The translations under genes were made by a program, and so were the position numbers. The notes under the pieces are model-generated. The model was not told the DNA's origin, made no database searches, and worked only from the letters and a program-made list of their open reading frames with translations. A DNA stretch of 64,000 nt from Haliea sp. E1-2-M8 (GTDB lineage Bacteria > Pseudomonadota > Gammaproteobacteria > Pseudomonadales > Halieaceae): contig NZ_JAUTDR010000014.1 of assembly GCF_030649675.1 (NCBI RefSeq), forward strand, positions 1 to 64,000, read 5' to 3'. Position 1 is the first letter of the stretch. Each line of letters starts with the position of its first letter. Positions 54,061-64,000 of the stretch are shown here, piece by piece.

Positions 54061-54363
54061 TGCGGCTTTCTCCACTGGTTATTGTGCCGAAACCTTTTGC
54101 CTTGCGGGCAGGTGCGTGTCGGTTGGGTTCAGCATAGAGCCTGGCGAGCAAAGGTAAATAATACCGAGGTACCTGGCCGGCGCTTGATTTTCCTACGCGT
54201 CTAATACTTTAGTAGCAGCCTGTTTCGAGCCATGCTTCCTTTGGCCAATTGTCGTCGGTATCCGCCGCTGTCTACCCTGCATGCAGCTGGTCAGAGGGGG
54301 CAGTGCAAACTGCGGCAAGATCAGCGCTGGAGCAGACGACAAAATAACCGGAGATATCAGCCC
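54061..54363. promoter_or_regulatory. Divergent promoter region with several short dyads
   Basis: This 303-bp gap separates the divergent aldehyde dehydrogenase and TonB-receptor genes and shows no gene. Three short dyads stand out: GGTAAATAATACC (54153-54165), the palindrome AGGTACCT (54167-54174) and TACTTTAGTA (54205-54214). NarL/LuxR-type regulators bind short dyads, so these are candidate sites for the response regulator encoded nearby. A GGAGA ribosome-binding site precedes ATG 54364. Confidence 0.5.
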
Positions 54364-56589
54364 ATGATCAGATCGAAGCCAGGCTTACTTGCGCTCGCAA
54401 CATCCCTTGCAGTGGCGCCTGCGTACCTGCAGGCGTCGGTACTCGAGGAGGTGTTCGTGACCGCCACCAAGCGCGAGCAAAGCTCCCAGGACGTGGGGAT
54501 CGCGATTTCCGCTTACACTGGTAATCAGCTGGAGCAGCTTGGATTCGACAACGCCCAGCAGGTCACGGCCATGGCGCCGGGGGTGCACACAATCCAGCCC
54601 AACGGCGAGGCCAACTATGCCATCGCGATACGCGGTGTCGCCTCCAGCGACTTCACCACCAATGTCGAGAGTCCGGTAGCGCTCTATGTCGACGAGGTCT
54701 ATGTTAGCCAGATGTCAGGCGCCGGTTTCATGCTGTTCGACATGGAGCGGGTGGAAATACTCCGCGGGCCCCAGGGGACCCTGTTCGGGCGCAATGCCAC
54801 GGGTGGCCTGGTGCATTACATTACCCGCAAACCGACCGCCGAATTCGATGGCTACGTTAAGGGGACGGTCGGTGATTACGACCAGTTCAAGGTCGAGGGG
54901 GCGATTGGCGGAGGCAATGAGACCGTTTCCGCCCGTCTTACAGCGTCCTACCATGAGAATGAGGGCTATATCACCAATCGCCTCGATCCCGGCAACAAGC
55001 TGAACAATGCCGACGACCAGGCGGTACGGCTGCAGGTGTTGTTCTCGCCACAGGAAAACCTCGACATCCTGTTCAATGCGAGGATGTCGGAGCAGGACAT
55101 CCGTACCGGCTTCTTTGAGAACGTTTCGTCAATCCGCACTGGCGAATTGACCCCCGATGAGTTCAACCCGGTTCTCGAGTACATCGACAACGACGGCGAT
55201 GTCTACGCAGGTGACTACGATGATCCCGGCTTCAATGACGTGGAGACCAACGGCTTCAGCGCGACTCTCAACTGGCGGTTCGACAATTTCAATCTGACAT
55301 CGATCAGCGATATTTCTAACGTGGAGCGTGCTTACGTCGAGGACTCCGACGCATCGCCGGGGTCGGTATTCAATCTGTTCCTGCTCACTGATGCCGAGCA
55401 GCTGTCGCAGGAGCTGCGGCTGGATGGCGAAACCGAATCCTTCAACTGGGTGGCCGGTCTCTACTATATGGACCTCCAGATCAACGATGCCAACGGTGCC
55501 ATCACCGAGCCCTTCATCGGCCCGGTTTACGACGAAATTGGCATTGGTCGCACGCCGGGCGCGGAGGCTGGACTCGACAACCCCTATACCTCCGAGCTGG
55601 AGTCCATTTCGCTGTTCGGGCAAGTGGATGTGCCACTCAGCAATGAGCTGACGCTGATCCTCGGTGGCCGCTATATTCAGGACGAAAAGGACTTCGCCTA
55701 CGCCACCAAAGCAGTCGAGTTCCTCGACCCCGACTCCCGTGCGTTGAACGCGGCAAGCAATCTATCCAATGTAGTTGAGCTTGCGGCCTACGAGGGCAGC
55801 CGGAAGGATAGGGAGTGGTCAGCAAGAGTGCAGCTTGACTGGATGGCTTCTGACGACTTGCTGGTGTACGGGGGCTGGAACCGCGGGGTCCGTGGGGGTG
55901 GCTTCAATGCACCAATCTTCCCGCTGTCGCCGCCACTCGATTATAACGACGCAACAATGTCTTATGACCCAGAGCAGCTGGACGCCTTCGAAATCGGATT
56001 CAAGAGCACAGTGGCGGGTGGCCTCGCTCAGCTGAACGGTGCCGCCTACTATTACGATTACGCCGACTACCAGGCTTTCAACATCATTGGTATCGACACA
56101 ATTACCTTTAACACCGATGCGGAGAGCGTGGGCGCGGAGCTGGAGCTGCAGGCCAGTCCCATCCCCGGCCTGGACATTCTGCTGGGGGCGGCGTGGAACG
56201 ATATCGACGTGGACCTCAATGGCAGAACCGTGGCATCCGTGCAATCTCCAGAGTGGAACCTGAATGCGCTGATACGGTATGAATGGCCAGCGCTCGGTGG
56301 CAAGCTGGCGGTGCAGGCGGACTCGGTCTACCGTTCCGAGCACTACTTCGCCCTTACCGAGGCGGAGACCGTGACCGAGTCCGGTTACACGCTCACCAAC
56401 GCCTCCCTGTCCTGGACTTCAACGGACCTGCGCTGGCAGGCAACGGCCTTCGTCAAGAACCTTACCGACGAGGAGTATCTGGTCCAGACTTTTGACCTGT
56501 CAGGACTGGATGTATTTGGTATCACGGAGCAGTACTTTGGCCGGCCGCGCTGGTGGGGTATGTCCTTGCGCTATAACTGGGGTGGATAA
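54364..56589 (+). CDS. TonB-dependent outer-membrane receptor
   Basis: A 741-residue outer-membrane receptor. After a signal peptide (LLALATSLAVAPAYLQA) comes a TonB-box-like EEVFVTATKRE, a plug domain (about 35-150: AIRGVASSDF, RVEILRGPQGTLFGRNATGG) and a beta-barrel with many aromatic, Asp/Asn-rich strands. The end, ITEQYFGRPRWWGMSLRYNW, is typical for marine receptors of the IPR000531 type. The ligand is not an obvious siderophore; position next to amine and CoA-ligase genes suggests a carbon or amine substrate, or a cofactor for the pathway. Confidence 0.93.
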   Translation: MIRSKPGLLALATSLAVAPAYLQASVLEEVFVTATKREQSSQDVGIAISAYTGNQLEQLGFDNAQQVTAMAPGVHTIQPNGEANYAIAIRGVASSDFTTNVESPVALYVDEVYVSQMSGAGFMLFDMERVEILRGPQGTLFGRNATGGLVHYITRKPTAEFDGYVKGTVGDYDQFKVEGAIGGGNETVSARLTASYHENEGYITNRLDPGNKLNNADDQAVRLQVLFSPQENLDILFNARMSEQDIRTGFFENVSSIRTGELTPDEFNPVLEYIDNDGDVYAGDYDDPGFNDVETNGFSATLNWRFDNFNLTSISDISNVERAYVEDSDASPGSVFNLFLLTDAEQLSQELRLDGETESFNWVAGLYYMDLQINDANGAITEPFIGPVYDEIGIGRTPGAEAGLDNPYTSELESISLFGQVDVPLSNELTLILGGRYIQDEKDFAYATKAVEFLDPDSRALNAASNLSNVVELAAYEGSRKDREWSARVQLDWMASDDLLVYGGWNRGVRGGGFNAPIFPLSPPLDYNDATMSYDPEQLDAFEIGFKSTVAGGLAQLNGAAYYYDYADYQAFNIIGIDTITFNTDAESVGAELELQASPIPGLDILLGAAWNDIDVDLNGRTVASVQSPEWNLNALIRYEWPALGGKLAVQADSVYRSEHYFALTEAETVTESGYTLTNASLSWTSTDLRWQATAFVKNLTDEEYLVQTFDLSGLDVFGITEQYFGRPRWWGMSLRYNWGG

Positions 56590-56619
56590 AGACAACTTTT
56601 AGCGGAGAGTATAACAATA

Positions 56620-58239
56620 ATGCCAGAACACGATTACCAGACCGCCTACCGCGATTTCCAGTGGCCGCGCCCGGAGTACTTCAATTTCGCCGTTGATGTG
56701 GTGGATTACTGGGCGGCGCAGGATCCGGACAAGCTGGCTCTACTCTGGGTGGATGACGATGGCAACGAGGAGCGTCGCACTTTTGCCCAGATCGCGGAAA
56801 ACTCCTGTCGGGTCGCCAACATGCTGGCGGCGGCGGGGGTCAGGCGCGGCGACTATGTCGTCATGATCCTTGGGCGGCAGATAGCCTGGTGGGAAGTGTT
56901 CACCGCGGCCCTGCGCATGGGAGCGGTCATCAGTCCCGGTACCACTCAGCTGTCCGCCAAGGATATCGCGTACCGGGCCGCGGCGGCCGCAGCTACCTGC
57001 GTGGTCACCGACAGCGCCAACGCCGGCAAGGTCGACGAGGTGCTGGCCGATCTGCCTGCGCTGCAGGTCAGGGTGCTGGTGGATGGGTCTCGCGAAGGCT
57101 GGATAGACTATCGCGATGCGCTTCCCCGCCAGGCGGTTAGTTTTCCGGCGGTTCCAAGCCTGGCGACCGACGAGGCCATGTGCTACTTCACCTCTGGCAC
57201 TACAGGCTTTCCCAAAATGTGCCTGCACAGTCACGGTTATGGCCTGGCGCACCAGACCACTGGCAAGTATTGGTTGGATCTGGGTCCGGATGACCTGCAC
57301 TGGAACTGTTCCGATACTGGTTGGGCGAAGGCTGCCTGGAGCAGCTATTTCGGACCCTGGTACCAGGGCGCGGCCCTGTTCGTGCACCAAAGCGCGAGCT
57401 TCAATGCACAGCGTACTCTTGAATTGTTGTCGCAATATCCGGTGACCACCTTTTGCGGGGCTCCCACCATCTACCGGATGTTTGTCCAGCAACCTCTGGA
57501 AAACTATCGCTTCGCTGCCCTGCGACACTGCGTGGGCGCGGGTGAGCCCCTGAATCCGGAAGTTATCTCGGCATGGCGCCGGCACACGGGAATCGTCATT
57601 CACGATGGCTACGGGCAAACGGAGACCGTACTGCTGTGTGGCAACTATCGCGGGATGGAACCGCGCTATGGCTCCATGGGAAAGCCGGCGCCGGGTATTG
57701 ATCTGCAGGTTGTAGACGAGCACGGCGAAATCGTCGCCCCAGGGGTGGAGGGAGACCTCGCGGTTCGGGTGCGGCCGGAACCTCCGTTGGGACTCTTTCT
57801 TGGCTATAAGGGGGAAGAGGATAAAACCGATCGCAGTTTCCGCGGAGACTGGTATATCACCGGAGACCGCGCCCGGGTGGATGACGATGCCTACTTCTGG
57901 TTCGTCAGCCGCGCCGATGACGTCATCCTCTCGGCGGGCTACCGGATTGGCCCGTTCGAGGTAGAGAGTGCCCTGATCGAACACCCGGCCGTCGCCGAGT
58001 CCGCCGTGGTGGCGAGTCCTGATGAACAGCGTGGGGAGGTCGTCAAGGCATTTGTGGTGCTGGCGCCGGGGCATGAGCCTGGTGAGGAGCTGAGCCTCGC
58101 GCTGCAGAACCACGTCAAGGCGGTTACCGCACCCTACAAATATCCCCGTCGCATTGAGTTCGTCGAGGAACTGCCGAAAACCGTCAGCGGCAAGATTCGT
58201 CGCGTGGAGTTGCGGGAGCGGGAATGGGGCAAAGTTTGA
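56620..58239 (+). CDS. AMP-binding acyl-CoA synthetase (medium-chain/acetyl-type)
   Basis: A 539-residue adenylate-forming enzyme that makes acyl-CoA from an acid, ATP and CoA. Signature motifs: [17 protein letters not shown] (P-loop), [12 protein letters not shown], and [14 protein letters not shown] plus [13 protein letters not shown] with the catalytic C-terminal Lys. The overall sequence resembles the medium-chain ACSM or acetyl-CoA-synthetase-like branch rather than FadD. It starts 30 nt after the receptor gene, preceded by GGAGAG, and probably activates the acid formed from the amine-derived aldehyde. Confidence 0.92.
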   Translation: MPEHDYQTAYRDFQWPRPEYFNFAVDVVDYWAAQDPDKLALLWVDDDGNEERRTFAQIAENSCRVANMLAAAGVRRGDYVVMILGRQIAWWEVFTAALRMGAVISPGTTQLSAKDIAYRAAAAAATCVVTDSANAGKVDEVLADLPALQVRVLVDGSREGWIDYRDALPRQAVSFPAVPSLATDEAMCYFTSGTTGFPKMCLHSHGYGLAHQTTGKYWLDLGPDDLHWNCSDTGWAKAAWSSYFGPWYQGAALFVHQSASFNAQRTLELLSQYPVTTFCGAPTIYRMFVQQPLENYRFAALRHCVGAGEPLNPEVISAWRRHTGIVIHDGYGQTETVLLCGNYRGMEPRYGSMGKPAPGIDLQVVDEHGEIVAPGVEGDLAVRVRPEPPLGLFLGYKGEEDKTDRSFRGDWYITGDRARVDDDAYFWFVSRADDVILSAGYRIGPFEVESALIEHPAVAESAVVASPDEQRGEVVKAFVVLAPGHEPGEELSLALQNHVKAVTAPYKYPRRIEFVEELPKTVSGKIRRVELREREWGKV

Positions 58240-58315
58240 GCGGCCGCACGGTGGCAATCTCCCGGGGGTACACTGTCGGCGGCGGCCCGGCAAACAGGAT
58301 AGGACGCGCAAAATA

Positions 58316-60022
58316 ATGGACAGGCAACTTACCCTCAGCGCACTGGACGGCCCCACGGACCAGCCTCTGCTCTACCAGACCATCGGTGCGGCATTCGACG
58401 CGACCGTCGCGCGATTCCCGGATCACGAGGCCCTCGTGGTCCGGCACCAAGGGGTTCGCTGGAGCTATCTCGAGTACCAGCGGCGGGTAGACGACCTTGC
58501 CTGCGGCCTCTTGGCGCTTGGAGTGGAAGCGGGGGAGCGGGTCGGGATATGGGGTCCGAATTCGAGCGAGTGGTGCCTGACCCAGTTCGCCACAGCAAAA
58601 ATCGGCGCCATCATGGTCTGCATCAATCCCGCCTATCGCCTGTACGAGCTGGAATATGCCCTGAACAAGGTGCAGTGCCGGACGCTGATTACGGCGCAGC
58701 AGTTCAAGACCAGCGACTACCTGGGCATGCTGCAGAGCCTCGCACCCGAGCTGCAGAGCTGTACCCCAGGCGCGCTGCGCTCACAGCGCTTGCCTCACTT
58801 GCAGCGGGTGATCCAGATGGGGACGGGAAGCGTCCCGGGCATGCTTGATTTTGCAGAGGTCTGTGCCAGCGGTACCGCTGCCGATCGAGACCTACTGCAA
58901 CAGCGGGCAGATTCGCTGTCGCCGGCGGATGCGATCAATATACAGTTCACCAGCGGTACCACTGGCAACCCCAAGGGGGCCACCCTTACTCACCTCAATA
59001 TCCTCAACAATGGCAAGCTCGTGGGCGATGGGATGCGCCTGACCGAGCACGACCGGCTGTGCATTCCCGTACCGCTCTACCACTGTTTCGGTATGGTGAT
59101 GGGGAATCTGGCCTGTATTACTCACGGCGCGACCGCGGTGTTTCCGAGCGAAGCCTTTGACCCGGCGGCGACGCTGGCGACCGTCGCCGGGGAACGCTGT
59201 ACTGCCCTGCATGGCGTCCCCACCATGTTCATTGCCGAGCTCGATCTCCCCGATTTCAATGACTACGACCTCAGCAGTCTACGCACGGGGATCATGGCGG
59301 GTGCTACCTGTCCGGTGGAGGTGATGAAGCGGGTGGTGGGCAGAATGCATATGGAAGAAGTTCTCATAGCCTACGGCCAGACCGAAACCAGCCCCGTCAA
59401 CCACATGACTTCGTCCGACGACTCCATTGACAAGCGCGTCAGCACCGTCGGCCGCCCCGCTCCCCATTGCGAGATCAAGATCGTCGATGCCGAAGGCAAG
59501 ATCGTTCCGGTGGGCGAGAAAGGCGAAATCTGCTGCCGGGGATATTCAGTCATGCGGGGTTACTGGGATGACCCGGAGCGAACCGCGGAAACCATTGATC
59601 GCGATGGCTGGCTGCATTCCGGTGACATTGGGGTCATGGATGCAGAGGGCTATACCCAGATCACGGGCCGGATCAAGGACATGATCATCCGCGGGGGCGA
59701 GAACATTTACCCGCGCGAGGTGGAGGAATTTCTCTACACCCACCCCGAGATCCAGGAAGCGCAGGTATTCGGGATTACCGATCACCGCTACGGGGAGCAG
59801 GTCTGTGCCTGGATCAAACTGCGCGAGGGCTCTTCCTTGGAAGTAGAGCATATCCTGGAATACTGTGTTGGACAGATCACCCATTTCAAGATTCCCCGGC
59901 ATGTGCGGCTGGTGGAAGAATTCCCGATGACGGTGACAGGCAAGATCCAGAAATTTCTGATGCGGGAGCATATGTCCCGCGAATTGGGTATTGAAACAGG
60001 TAACCCTGGAGATAAAACGTGA
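58316..60022 (+). CDS. AMP-binding acyl-CoA synthetase (FadD-like)
   Basis: A 568-residue adenylate-forming enzyme of the fatty-acid-CoA-ligase type. Motifs: [70 protein letters not shown] and the C-terminal TVTGKIQKF with the catalytic Lys. The [14 protein letters not shown] segment is typical for FadD-like ligases. Stop codon overlaps the amine dehydrogenase alpha-subunit start by four bases (GTGA), a clear sign that the ligase and amine oxidation are co-expressed. Confidence 0.93.
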   Translation: MDRQLTLSALDGPTDQPLLYQTIGAAFDATVARFPDHEALVVRHQGVRWSYLEYQRRVDDLACGLLALGVEAGERVGIWGPNSSEWCLTQFATAKIGAIMVCINPAYRLYELEYALNKVQCRTLITAQQFKTSDYLGMLQSLAPELQSCTPGALRSQRLPHLQRVIQMGTGSVPGMLDFAEVCASGTAADRDLLQQRADSLSPADAINIQFTSGTTGNPKGATLTHLNILNNGKLVGDGMRLTEHDRLCIPVPLYHCFGMVMGNLACITHGATAVFPSEAFDPAATLATVAGERCTALHGVPTMFIAELDLPDFNDYDLSSLRTGIMAGATCPVEVMKRVVGRMHMEEVLIAYGQTETSPVNHMTSSDDSIDKRVSTVGRPAPHCEIKIVDAEGKIVPVGEKGEICCRGYSVMRGYWDDPERTAETIDRDGWLHSGDIGVMDAEGYTQITGRIKDMIIRGGENIYPREVEEFLYTHPEIQEAQVFGITDHRYGEQVCAWIKLREGSSLEVEHILEYCVGQITHFKIPRHVRLVEEFPMTVTGKIQKFLMREHMSRELGIETGNPGDKT

Positions 60023-61638
60023 CCATCAAGACTGGACTGATCTCTTCACTGGCGGCAACCGTGCTGCTTGCGTGTCACCTGAGCGCGCAGGCCGCGGGGT
60101 CGGCGGAGGCCATCATGACGGCGAGTTGCTCTGGCTGTCACAAGCAGGATGACAACGGCACATGGAGTCGCATTAGCGAACAACGCAAAACTCCCGAGGG
60201 CTGGCACATGACGCTGGTGCGTATGGAAGAGATACACGGCGCCAGCATCGTTGACCCCGCAGGTGGTGAACCGGGTGCCGCGATGCGCACGCTGGTTCGG
60301 CACCTGGCCGACACCCAGGGGCTGACTCCGGCTGAAAGCGCGCCCTGGCGCTATGTGCTGGAGCGTGAACTTAACACCATCGAAGAGCATGATACGGAAC
60401 TGTTTGCCAGCATGTGCGCGCGCTGCCACTCGGGTGCAAGGGTCGGTCTGCAACGCCGCAGCGAGGAGGAGTGGCGTCATCTGGTGCACTTTCACCTGGG
60501 CCAGTTCCCCTCGGCTGAGTACTCACTCATGGGACGGGACCGGGACTGGCTGGGTATTGCCCTCAATGAAATGGTGCCCTGGCTCGCGAGCGAATTGCCG
60601 CTGGACAACGATGCCTGGACGCAATGGCAGGCGCAGCCAAAGCAGCCGTTTGCAGGACGCTGGAGAGTAGCTGGACACATGCCGGGCAAAGGCCTGTTTG
60701 CCGGAGATATGGTGGTGACTGACGGCAGCGACCGTGACTACGATGTAGAATTCAACGGCGAATTCGAAAATGGGGAGCCGCTGTCTGGTGCCGGTAAGGC
60801 GCTGGTTTACAGTGGCCATGAGTGGCGCGCCAGCTTGACTCTGGATGGCGAAGCCTATCAGCAAGTGCTGATGGCGGAGCCCGGCAGCGCCCAACTCCAT
60901 GGTCGCATGTTTCGTCGCGACAACGTTGAATGGGGCTTGCGCATGCAGGCCGCCAGGGCCGGCGGTGAAGCCCGAATAATGGCCATGCAGCCATCCTATA
61001 TTCGCGCGGGGGCCGAGCAGCGGCTGTTGCTGGTGGGTGCTGGGCTGGACCTTGAGGCGGATATTGGCCTGGGAGCGGGGCTGGAAGTCCTCGGGGTCAC
61101 CGAGCGCAGTGCCGACGGCATGGTGCTGCAGGTCCGCGCGGCGGCGGATGCCGCAGAGGGAGGGCGTACCGTCAGTGTCGGCGAGGCCGGCGCAGAAGGC
61201 ATGCTGACGATATATCGTTCCCTGGACCGGGTCACCGTAGAACCCGCATACGCGGTAGCCAGGGTGGGCGGCAATGGTGGTTCACAGCCTGTGGTGGAAG
61301 CCATGTTCGACGCTATCGGTTTCAGTAACGGCCCCGATGGTGAACCCGGAACCGAGGATGATTTAAGGGTAGGGCCGCTATCGGCAAAGTGGTCCGTAGC
61401 TCCCTTCAATGCGCAGGCAGCGGCTGATGAGGATGTCCGTTTTGCAGGTGCAATGGACGCGGCCTCCGGAGTATTCACGCCGGGAGCGGCTGGCCCGAAT
61501 CCCGAGCGCAAGTATCAAACCAACAATGCGGGCAACCTCAAGGTGCTCGCGACTGTTGAGCACGAAGGCGCTCTCCTCAATGCTGAGGGCCAATTGATAG
61601 TTACTGTACAGCGCTGGAATAATCCACCCATACGCTAG
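60019..61638 (+). CDS. qhpA: Quinohemoprotein amine dehydrogenase, alpha (diheme) subunit
   Basis: A 539-residue periplasmic subunit of QHNDH, which oxidises primary amines to aldehydes and ammonia and passes electrons to a cytochrome or cupredoxin. A signal peptide ([15 protein letters not shown]) is followed by two haem c sites: CSGCH (C37, C40, H41) and CARCH (C133, C136, H137), as known for this subunit. The remaining ~350 residues are beta-rich domains with little motif content (for example [20 protein letters not shown]). Family identity rests on these features together with the downstream maturase and gamma-subunit genes. GTG start 60019. Confidence 0.93.
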   Translation: MTIKTGLISSLAATVLLACHLSAQAAGSAEAIMTASCSGCHKQDDNGTWSRISEQRKTPEGWHMTLVRMEEIHGASIVDPAGGEPGAAMRTLVRHLADTQGLTPAESAPWRYVLERELNTIEEHDTELFASMCARCHSGARVGLQRRSEEEWRHLVHFHLGQFPSAEYSLMGRDRDWLGIALNEMVPWLASELPLDNDAWTQWQAQPKQPFAGRWRVAGHMPGKGLFAGDMVVTDGSDRDYDVEFNGEFENGEPLSGAGKALVYSGHEWRASLTLDGEAYQQVLMAEPGSAQLHGRMFRRDNVEWGLRMQAARAGGEARIMAMQPSYIRAGAEQRLLLVGAGLDLEADIGLGAGLEVLGVTERSADGMVLQVRAAADAAEGGRTVSVGEAGAEGMLTIYRSLDRVTVEPAYAVARVGGNGGSQPVVEAMFDAIGFSNGPDGEPGTEDDLRVGPLSAKWSVAPFNAQAAADEDVRFAGAMDAASGVFTPGAAGPNPERKYQTNNAGNLKVLATVEHEGALLNAEGQLIVTVQRWNNPPIR

Positions 61639-61658
61639 TCTTCCTGGGAGCAAACACC

Positions 61659-63083
61659 ATGGGCATGGCATTGAATCTGAATGAAAACAACTTCCATCAG
61701 GTCGAGGTGGAAGGTCGCCAGCTGCTGTTCCATATTCCCAGCAGTAGCCTGTTTGAGGCCGACGAGACCCTTGAGCGGGTCATCACAGGTCTGCGGCAGT
61801 GGGGACCGCTTTCCGCGGAGGAGCTTGGCGCGCGGCTGGGAGGGGTCTCGGTGACTGAGGCCCTCGCGGATCTCGACAGCCTTGGGATCGTTAGTGGCAC
61901 GGCTGCCACCACCGCGGGACGCCTGTCTATCCCCGACAAGTTGCCCCTGACCACCGTCGTTCTCAACGTCAATACAGGCTGTAACCTGAGCTGCACCTAC
62001 TGCTACAAGGAGGATCTGGCGACACCAACGGCAGGTGAAAAAATGCAGCTGCAAACCGCCATCGATTCCCTGGAGATGCTATTGGCGCAGTCGCCGGAGC
62101 AGCCCCGCTACAATGTTGTTTTCTTTGGTGGCGAACCCCTCTCCAACTTGCCTCTGATTCGCGAAGTGGTTGATTTTGCCGAGCAGCGTTTCCGAGCCCT
62201 GGGTAAGCGCGTTGACTTTTCTCTCACGACCAACGCCACCATGTTGAACGCCAAGACCATTGAATATCTCGATAGCCACTGCTTCGGCATCGCGGTAAGC
62301 ATTGATGGGCCCAAGGCGATCCATGATCGCAACCGGATTACCGTCGGCGGTCAGGGCACCTACGAGACGGTAGCTCGCAAGGTGGACCTGCTCCTCTCCA
62401 GCTATCGTTCCCGACCCGTGGGGGCGCGCGTCACTCTCACCCGAGGCATCACCGATATCGAGCTTATCTGGGATCACTTGTTCAACGAACTGGGCTTTGC
62501 GGAAGTGGGGTTTGCACCCGTAACGGCGGGTGACATGGACAGTTTCAATCTTGCCGAAGAAGAGCTGGTGGCAGTGTTTGCTGGCATGAAACGCCTGGGG
62601 GAGCGTTATGTTGAAGAGGCGCTGCAGCACCGCAATATTGGATTTTCCAATCTGCACCAGCTGCTCACCGATATCCACGAAGGCACCAAGAAAGCACTTC
62701 CGTGTGGCGCAGGGTATTCCATGGTGGCGGTTGACAAGGACGGTGGCGTTAACCTCTGCCACCGATTCACCGGTTCGGAGCTACCGACCTTTGGTTCCGT
62801 CAGCGACGGTCGAGGCCTCGATGTGGCGGCCCTGGGTGAATTCCTTTCCCATCGCCTTGATCGCAGTAATACCGGCTGTAATACCTGTCATATTCGCAAT
62901 CTTTGCTCTGGTGGCTGCTATCACGAGAGCTACCAGCGTTACAACGACCCGGCGCACCCGGTCTATCATTACTGTGAGCTGATGCGTGACTGGGTTGACT
63001 TCGGGGTGGGCGCTTACGCCCGTATAGCCGCAGCCAACCCCCGCTTTTTTACCGATTACATCACCCCCCGGAGGGCAAGCTGA
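61659..63083 (+). CDS. qhpD: Radical SAM/SPASM maturase of the amine dehydrogenase gamma subunit
   Basis: A 474-residue radical SAM enzyme. The AdoMet [4Fe-4S] motif is CNLSCTYC (C108, C112, C115). The C-terminal SPASM region adds cysteines in [32 protein letters not shown] and HYCELM for auxiliary clusters. The N-terminal ~95 residues form a peptide-binding region. In Paracoccus QhpD makes the thioether bonds between Cys and Asp/Glu in the gamma subunit. ATG 61659 follows GGGAG. It overlaps the gamma-subunit gene by one base (TGATG), so enzyme and substrate are coupled. Confidence 0.95.
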   Translation: MGMALNLNENNFHQVEVEGRQLLFHIPSSSLFEADETLERVITGLRQWGPLSAEELGARLGGVSVTEALADLDSLGIVSGTAATTAGRLSIPDKLPLTTVVLNVNTGCNLSCTYCYKEDLATPTAGEKMQLQTAIDSLEMLLAQSPEQPRYNVVFFGGEPLSNLPLIREVVDFAEQRFRALGKRVDFSLTTNATMLNAKTIEYLDSHCFGIAVSIDGPKAIHDRNRITVGGQGTYETVARKVDLLLSSYRSRPVGARVTLTRGITDIELIWDHLFNELGFAEVGFAPVTAGDMDSFNLAEEELVAVFAGMKRLGERYVEEALQHRNIGFSNLHQLLTDIHEGTKKALPCGAGYSMVAVDKDGGVNLCHRFTGSELPTFGSVSDGRGLDVAALGEFLSHRLDRSNTGCNTCHIRNLCSGGCYHESYQRYNDPAHPVYHYCELMRDWVDFGVGAYARIAAANPRFFTDYITPRRAS

Positions 63084-63409
63084 TGAAACACCTTAAGCCG
63101 TTGAATCACAAGGCACGGTTGCTGGACGAGGCAGCTGACACCGATGGGATGGATGAGGTCGTTGCCATGCAGAGCGTAGTGGGTTGCACCGCGACTACGG
63201 ATCCAGGCTGGGAGGTCGACACGTTTGGTGGTGTCGCGGGTCTTTGCCAACCCATGGAGGCAGATCTCTACGGCTGTGCAGACCCATGCTGGTGGCCCGC
63301 GCAGGTTCCCGATGTCATGGTGAACTATCCGGACTGGGATGGTCAGTCACCTTCCGCAGGCCAGGACTGGCGCAAGCTTGACGCGGTCTTCCCCGAGAGC
63401 GATTCATGA
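63083..63409 (+). CDS. qhpC: Amine dehydrogenase gamma subunit (CTQ-bearing, cross-linked)
   Basis: A 108-residue precursor of the QHNDH catalytic subunit, which carries the cysteine tryptophylquinone (CTQ) cofactor. If the first cysteine (Cys35) is numbered Cys7 as in the mature Paracoccus protein, the leader is 28 residues, as known there. All cross-link residues then align: Cys35-Glu44, Cys55-Asp61 and Cys69-Asp77 for thioether bonds, and Cys65 with Trp71 for CTQ. The core reads [15 protein letters not shown]. It has no Sec signal; in the family a dedicated ABC exporter and protease finish it. It overlaps both neighbours. Confidence 0.96.
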   Translation: MKHLKPLNHKARLLDEAADTDGMDEVVAMQSVVGCTATTDPGWEVDTFGGVAGLCQPMEADLYGCADPCWWPAQVPDVMVNYPDWDGQSPSAGQDWRKLDAVFPESDS

Positions 63410-64000
63410 GGCAGGCAGACATGTTGAAAGGATTGAGAAATAGTGCCGGCCTCGGCCGCAGCACCCACGCCCTGCTGGTGATGTCCATGGCACTGCTGGC
63501 GGCGGGCTGTGATGCAGAGGAAACGTCCACTACCTTCCAGGGGGAGGGCGCAGCCAGTGATGTGATGGTGGTGATGAACAAGCCCAACAACCTGCATGTG
63601 GTTGATCTTGGCCAACGGCGCGTAATCAGAACCTGCGAGTTGCCGGGGGATTTCGGGCCGGGAACGGTGGCCGTGGCGCCTGACGGTAATACGGCCTATG
63701 CCCTTACCAACCGGTTTGAAAATATCTACGGCGTTGCGATAGATACCTGCGAAATCGTGTTTTCCGCACGCCAATCCCAAGGCGAAGAACGGGTCAAGAC
63801 TTTCGCCGGTATCGCGGTCAGCAAGGATGGGCGGGAACTCTACACCCACCAGAGTCCTACACGGCTACTGGCGGATCGCTACGAAGTCCAGGGCGCCCGT
63901 TTGGCAGTATACGACACTAACGGGGGTCTCGACAGCCTACCGCTGAGAACACTTCCGGCACCACGCCAGATTACCATCATGGCCACTGGCGAGGATGGAA
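63406..64000 (+). CDS. qhpB: Amine dehydrogenase beta subunit (partial, runs off the window)
   Basis: The 5' part (at least 198 codons) of an open frame without stop to the end of the window. The start overlaps the gamma-subunit stop (ATGA at 63406); ATG 63421 is an alternative. It opens with a signal peptide ([15 protein letters not shown], possibly a lipobox) and continues with beta-propeller-like repeats: [20 protein letters not shown], then [17 protein letters not shown] and [17 protein letters not shown], as in the seven-bladed QHNDH beta subunit. Order alpha, maturase, gamma, beta matches known qhp operons. Confidence 0.9.
   Translation, partial: MRQADMLKGLRNSAGLGRSTHALLVMSMALLAAGCDAEETSTTFQGEGAASDVMVVMNKPNNLHVVDLGQRRVIRTCELPGDFGPGTVAVAPDGNTAYALTNRFENIYGVAIDTCEIVFSARQSQGEERVKTFAGIAVSKDGRELYTHQSPTRLLADRYEVQGARLAVYDTNGGLDSLPLRTLPAPRQITIMATGEDG

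Noticed and set aside
54076-54363. An earlier start for the TonB receptor (open frame begins at 54232)
   Set aside because: The upstream residues lack signal-peptide character; ATG 54364 has a GGAGA ribosome-binding site and gives a proper signal peptide.
56740-58356. A 538-codon minus-strand frame opposite the first acyl-CoA synthetase
   Set aside because: The plus strand carries all adenylate-forming enzyme motifs.

Overview
This 64 kb window is a GC-rich, gene-dense chromosomal segment of a Gram-negative aerobic bacterium. A 5S rRNA gene, ArfB, Tex, PdxH, CinA, FklB-type PPIase, PAPS-type CysH, TonB receptor, many lipobox signal peptides and abundant c-di-GMP proteins suggest a marine gammaproteobacterium. 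A Halieaceae/Cellvibrionales-like organism is my guess; no phylogenetic test was possible. I see no prophage, insertion sequence, CRISPR array or tRNA.

Layout. 0-0.3 kb: tail of an rRNA operon (5S plus terminator). 0.3-12 kb: ArfB; a large PAS-GGDEF-EAL protein; a PQQ-dependent alcohol dehydrogenase with a fused cytochrome c; then a co-directional run of a secreted unknown, a degenerate HD-GYP protein, a GGDEF-EAL protein with a dead GGDEF motif, and a glycosyltransferase-like protein. 12-20.4 kb: housekeeping and stress genes (tex, sixA-like, glutathionyl-hydroquinone reductase, LysR, pirin, small Kazal-like lipoprotein, dicarboxylate symporter, MBL hydrolase), followed by two large inverted repeat elements that share a core.

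20.7-34.9 kb (minus strand): thirteen tightly packed or overlapping genes form one apparent operon for an envelope machine I cannot match to a named system. It has a MotA/TolQ/ExbB-type proton-channel subunit, two paralogous proteins with an ExbD/TolR-like membrane helix joined to a coiled coil and a vWA domain, an actin/Hsp70-fold protein with eroded nucleotide motifs and an FHA-like tail, a five-repeat PEGA protein ending in an FGE-like domain without catalytic cysteines, a membrane-anchored coiled-coil/TPR protein, four predicted lipoproteins (one perhaps CsgG-like), a secreted protein with a TonB-like C-terminal domain, and an M48 metalloprotease. This is the best candidate for an undescribed system.

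35-49.3 kb: scattered metabolic genes (thioesterase, GGT, PdxH, CinA, NUDIX, FKBP, Fe-ADH, orphan ParA, nitronate monooxygenase, CysH, SDR, SYLF protein). Three intergenic arrays of one 14-bp GC-rich tandem repeat lie at 3' ends of genes in the window.

49.3-64 kb: an apparent amine-oxidation locus. A NarL-type response regulator, a hybrid histidine kinase and a FIST sensor protein adjoin an aldehyde dehydrogenase. Divergently, a TonB receptor, two acyl-CoA synthetases and the quinohemoprotein amine dehydrogenase operon follow (diheme alpha subunit, radical SAM/SPASM maturase, CTQ-bearing gamma subunit, start of the beta subunit cut by the window end). The gamma subunit has every residue expected for the CTQ cofactor and the three Cys-Asp/Glu thioether links, at the spacing known from Paracoccus. 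Together these genes could import or sense an amine-related compound, oxidise the amine to an aldehyde in the periplasm, then convert it to an acid and an acyl-CoA.
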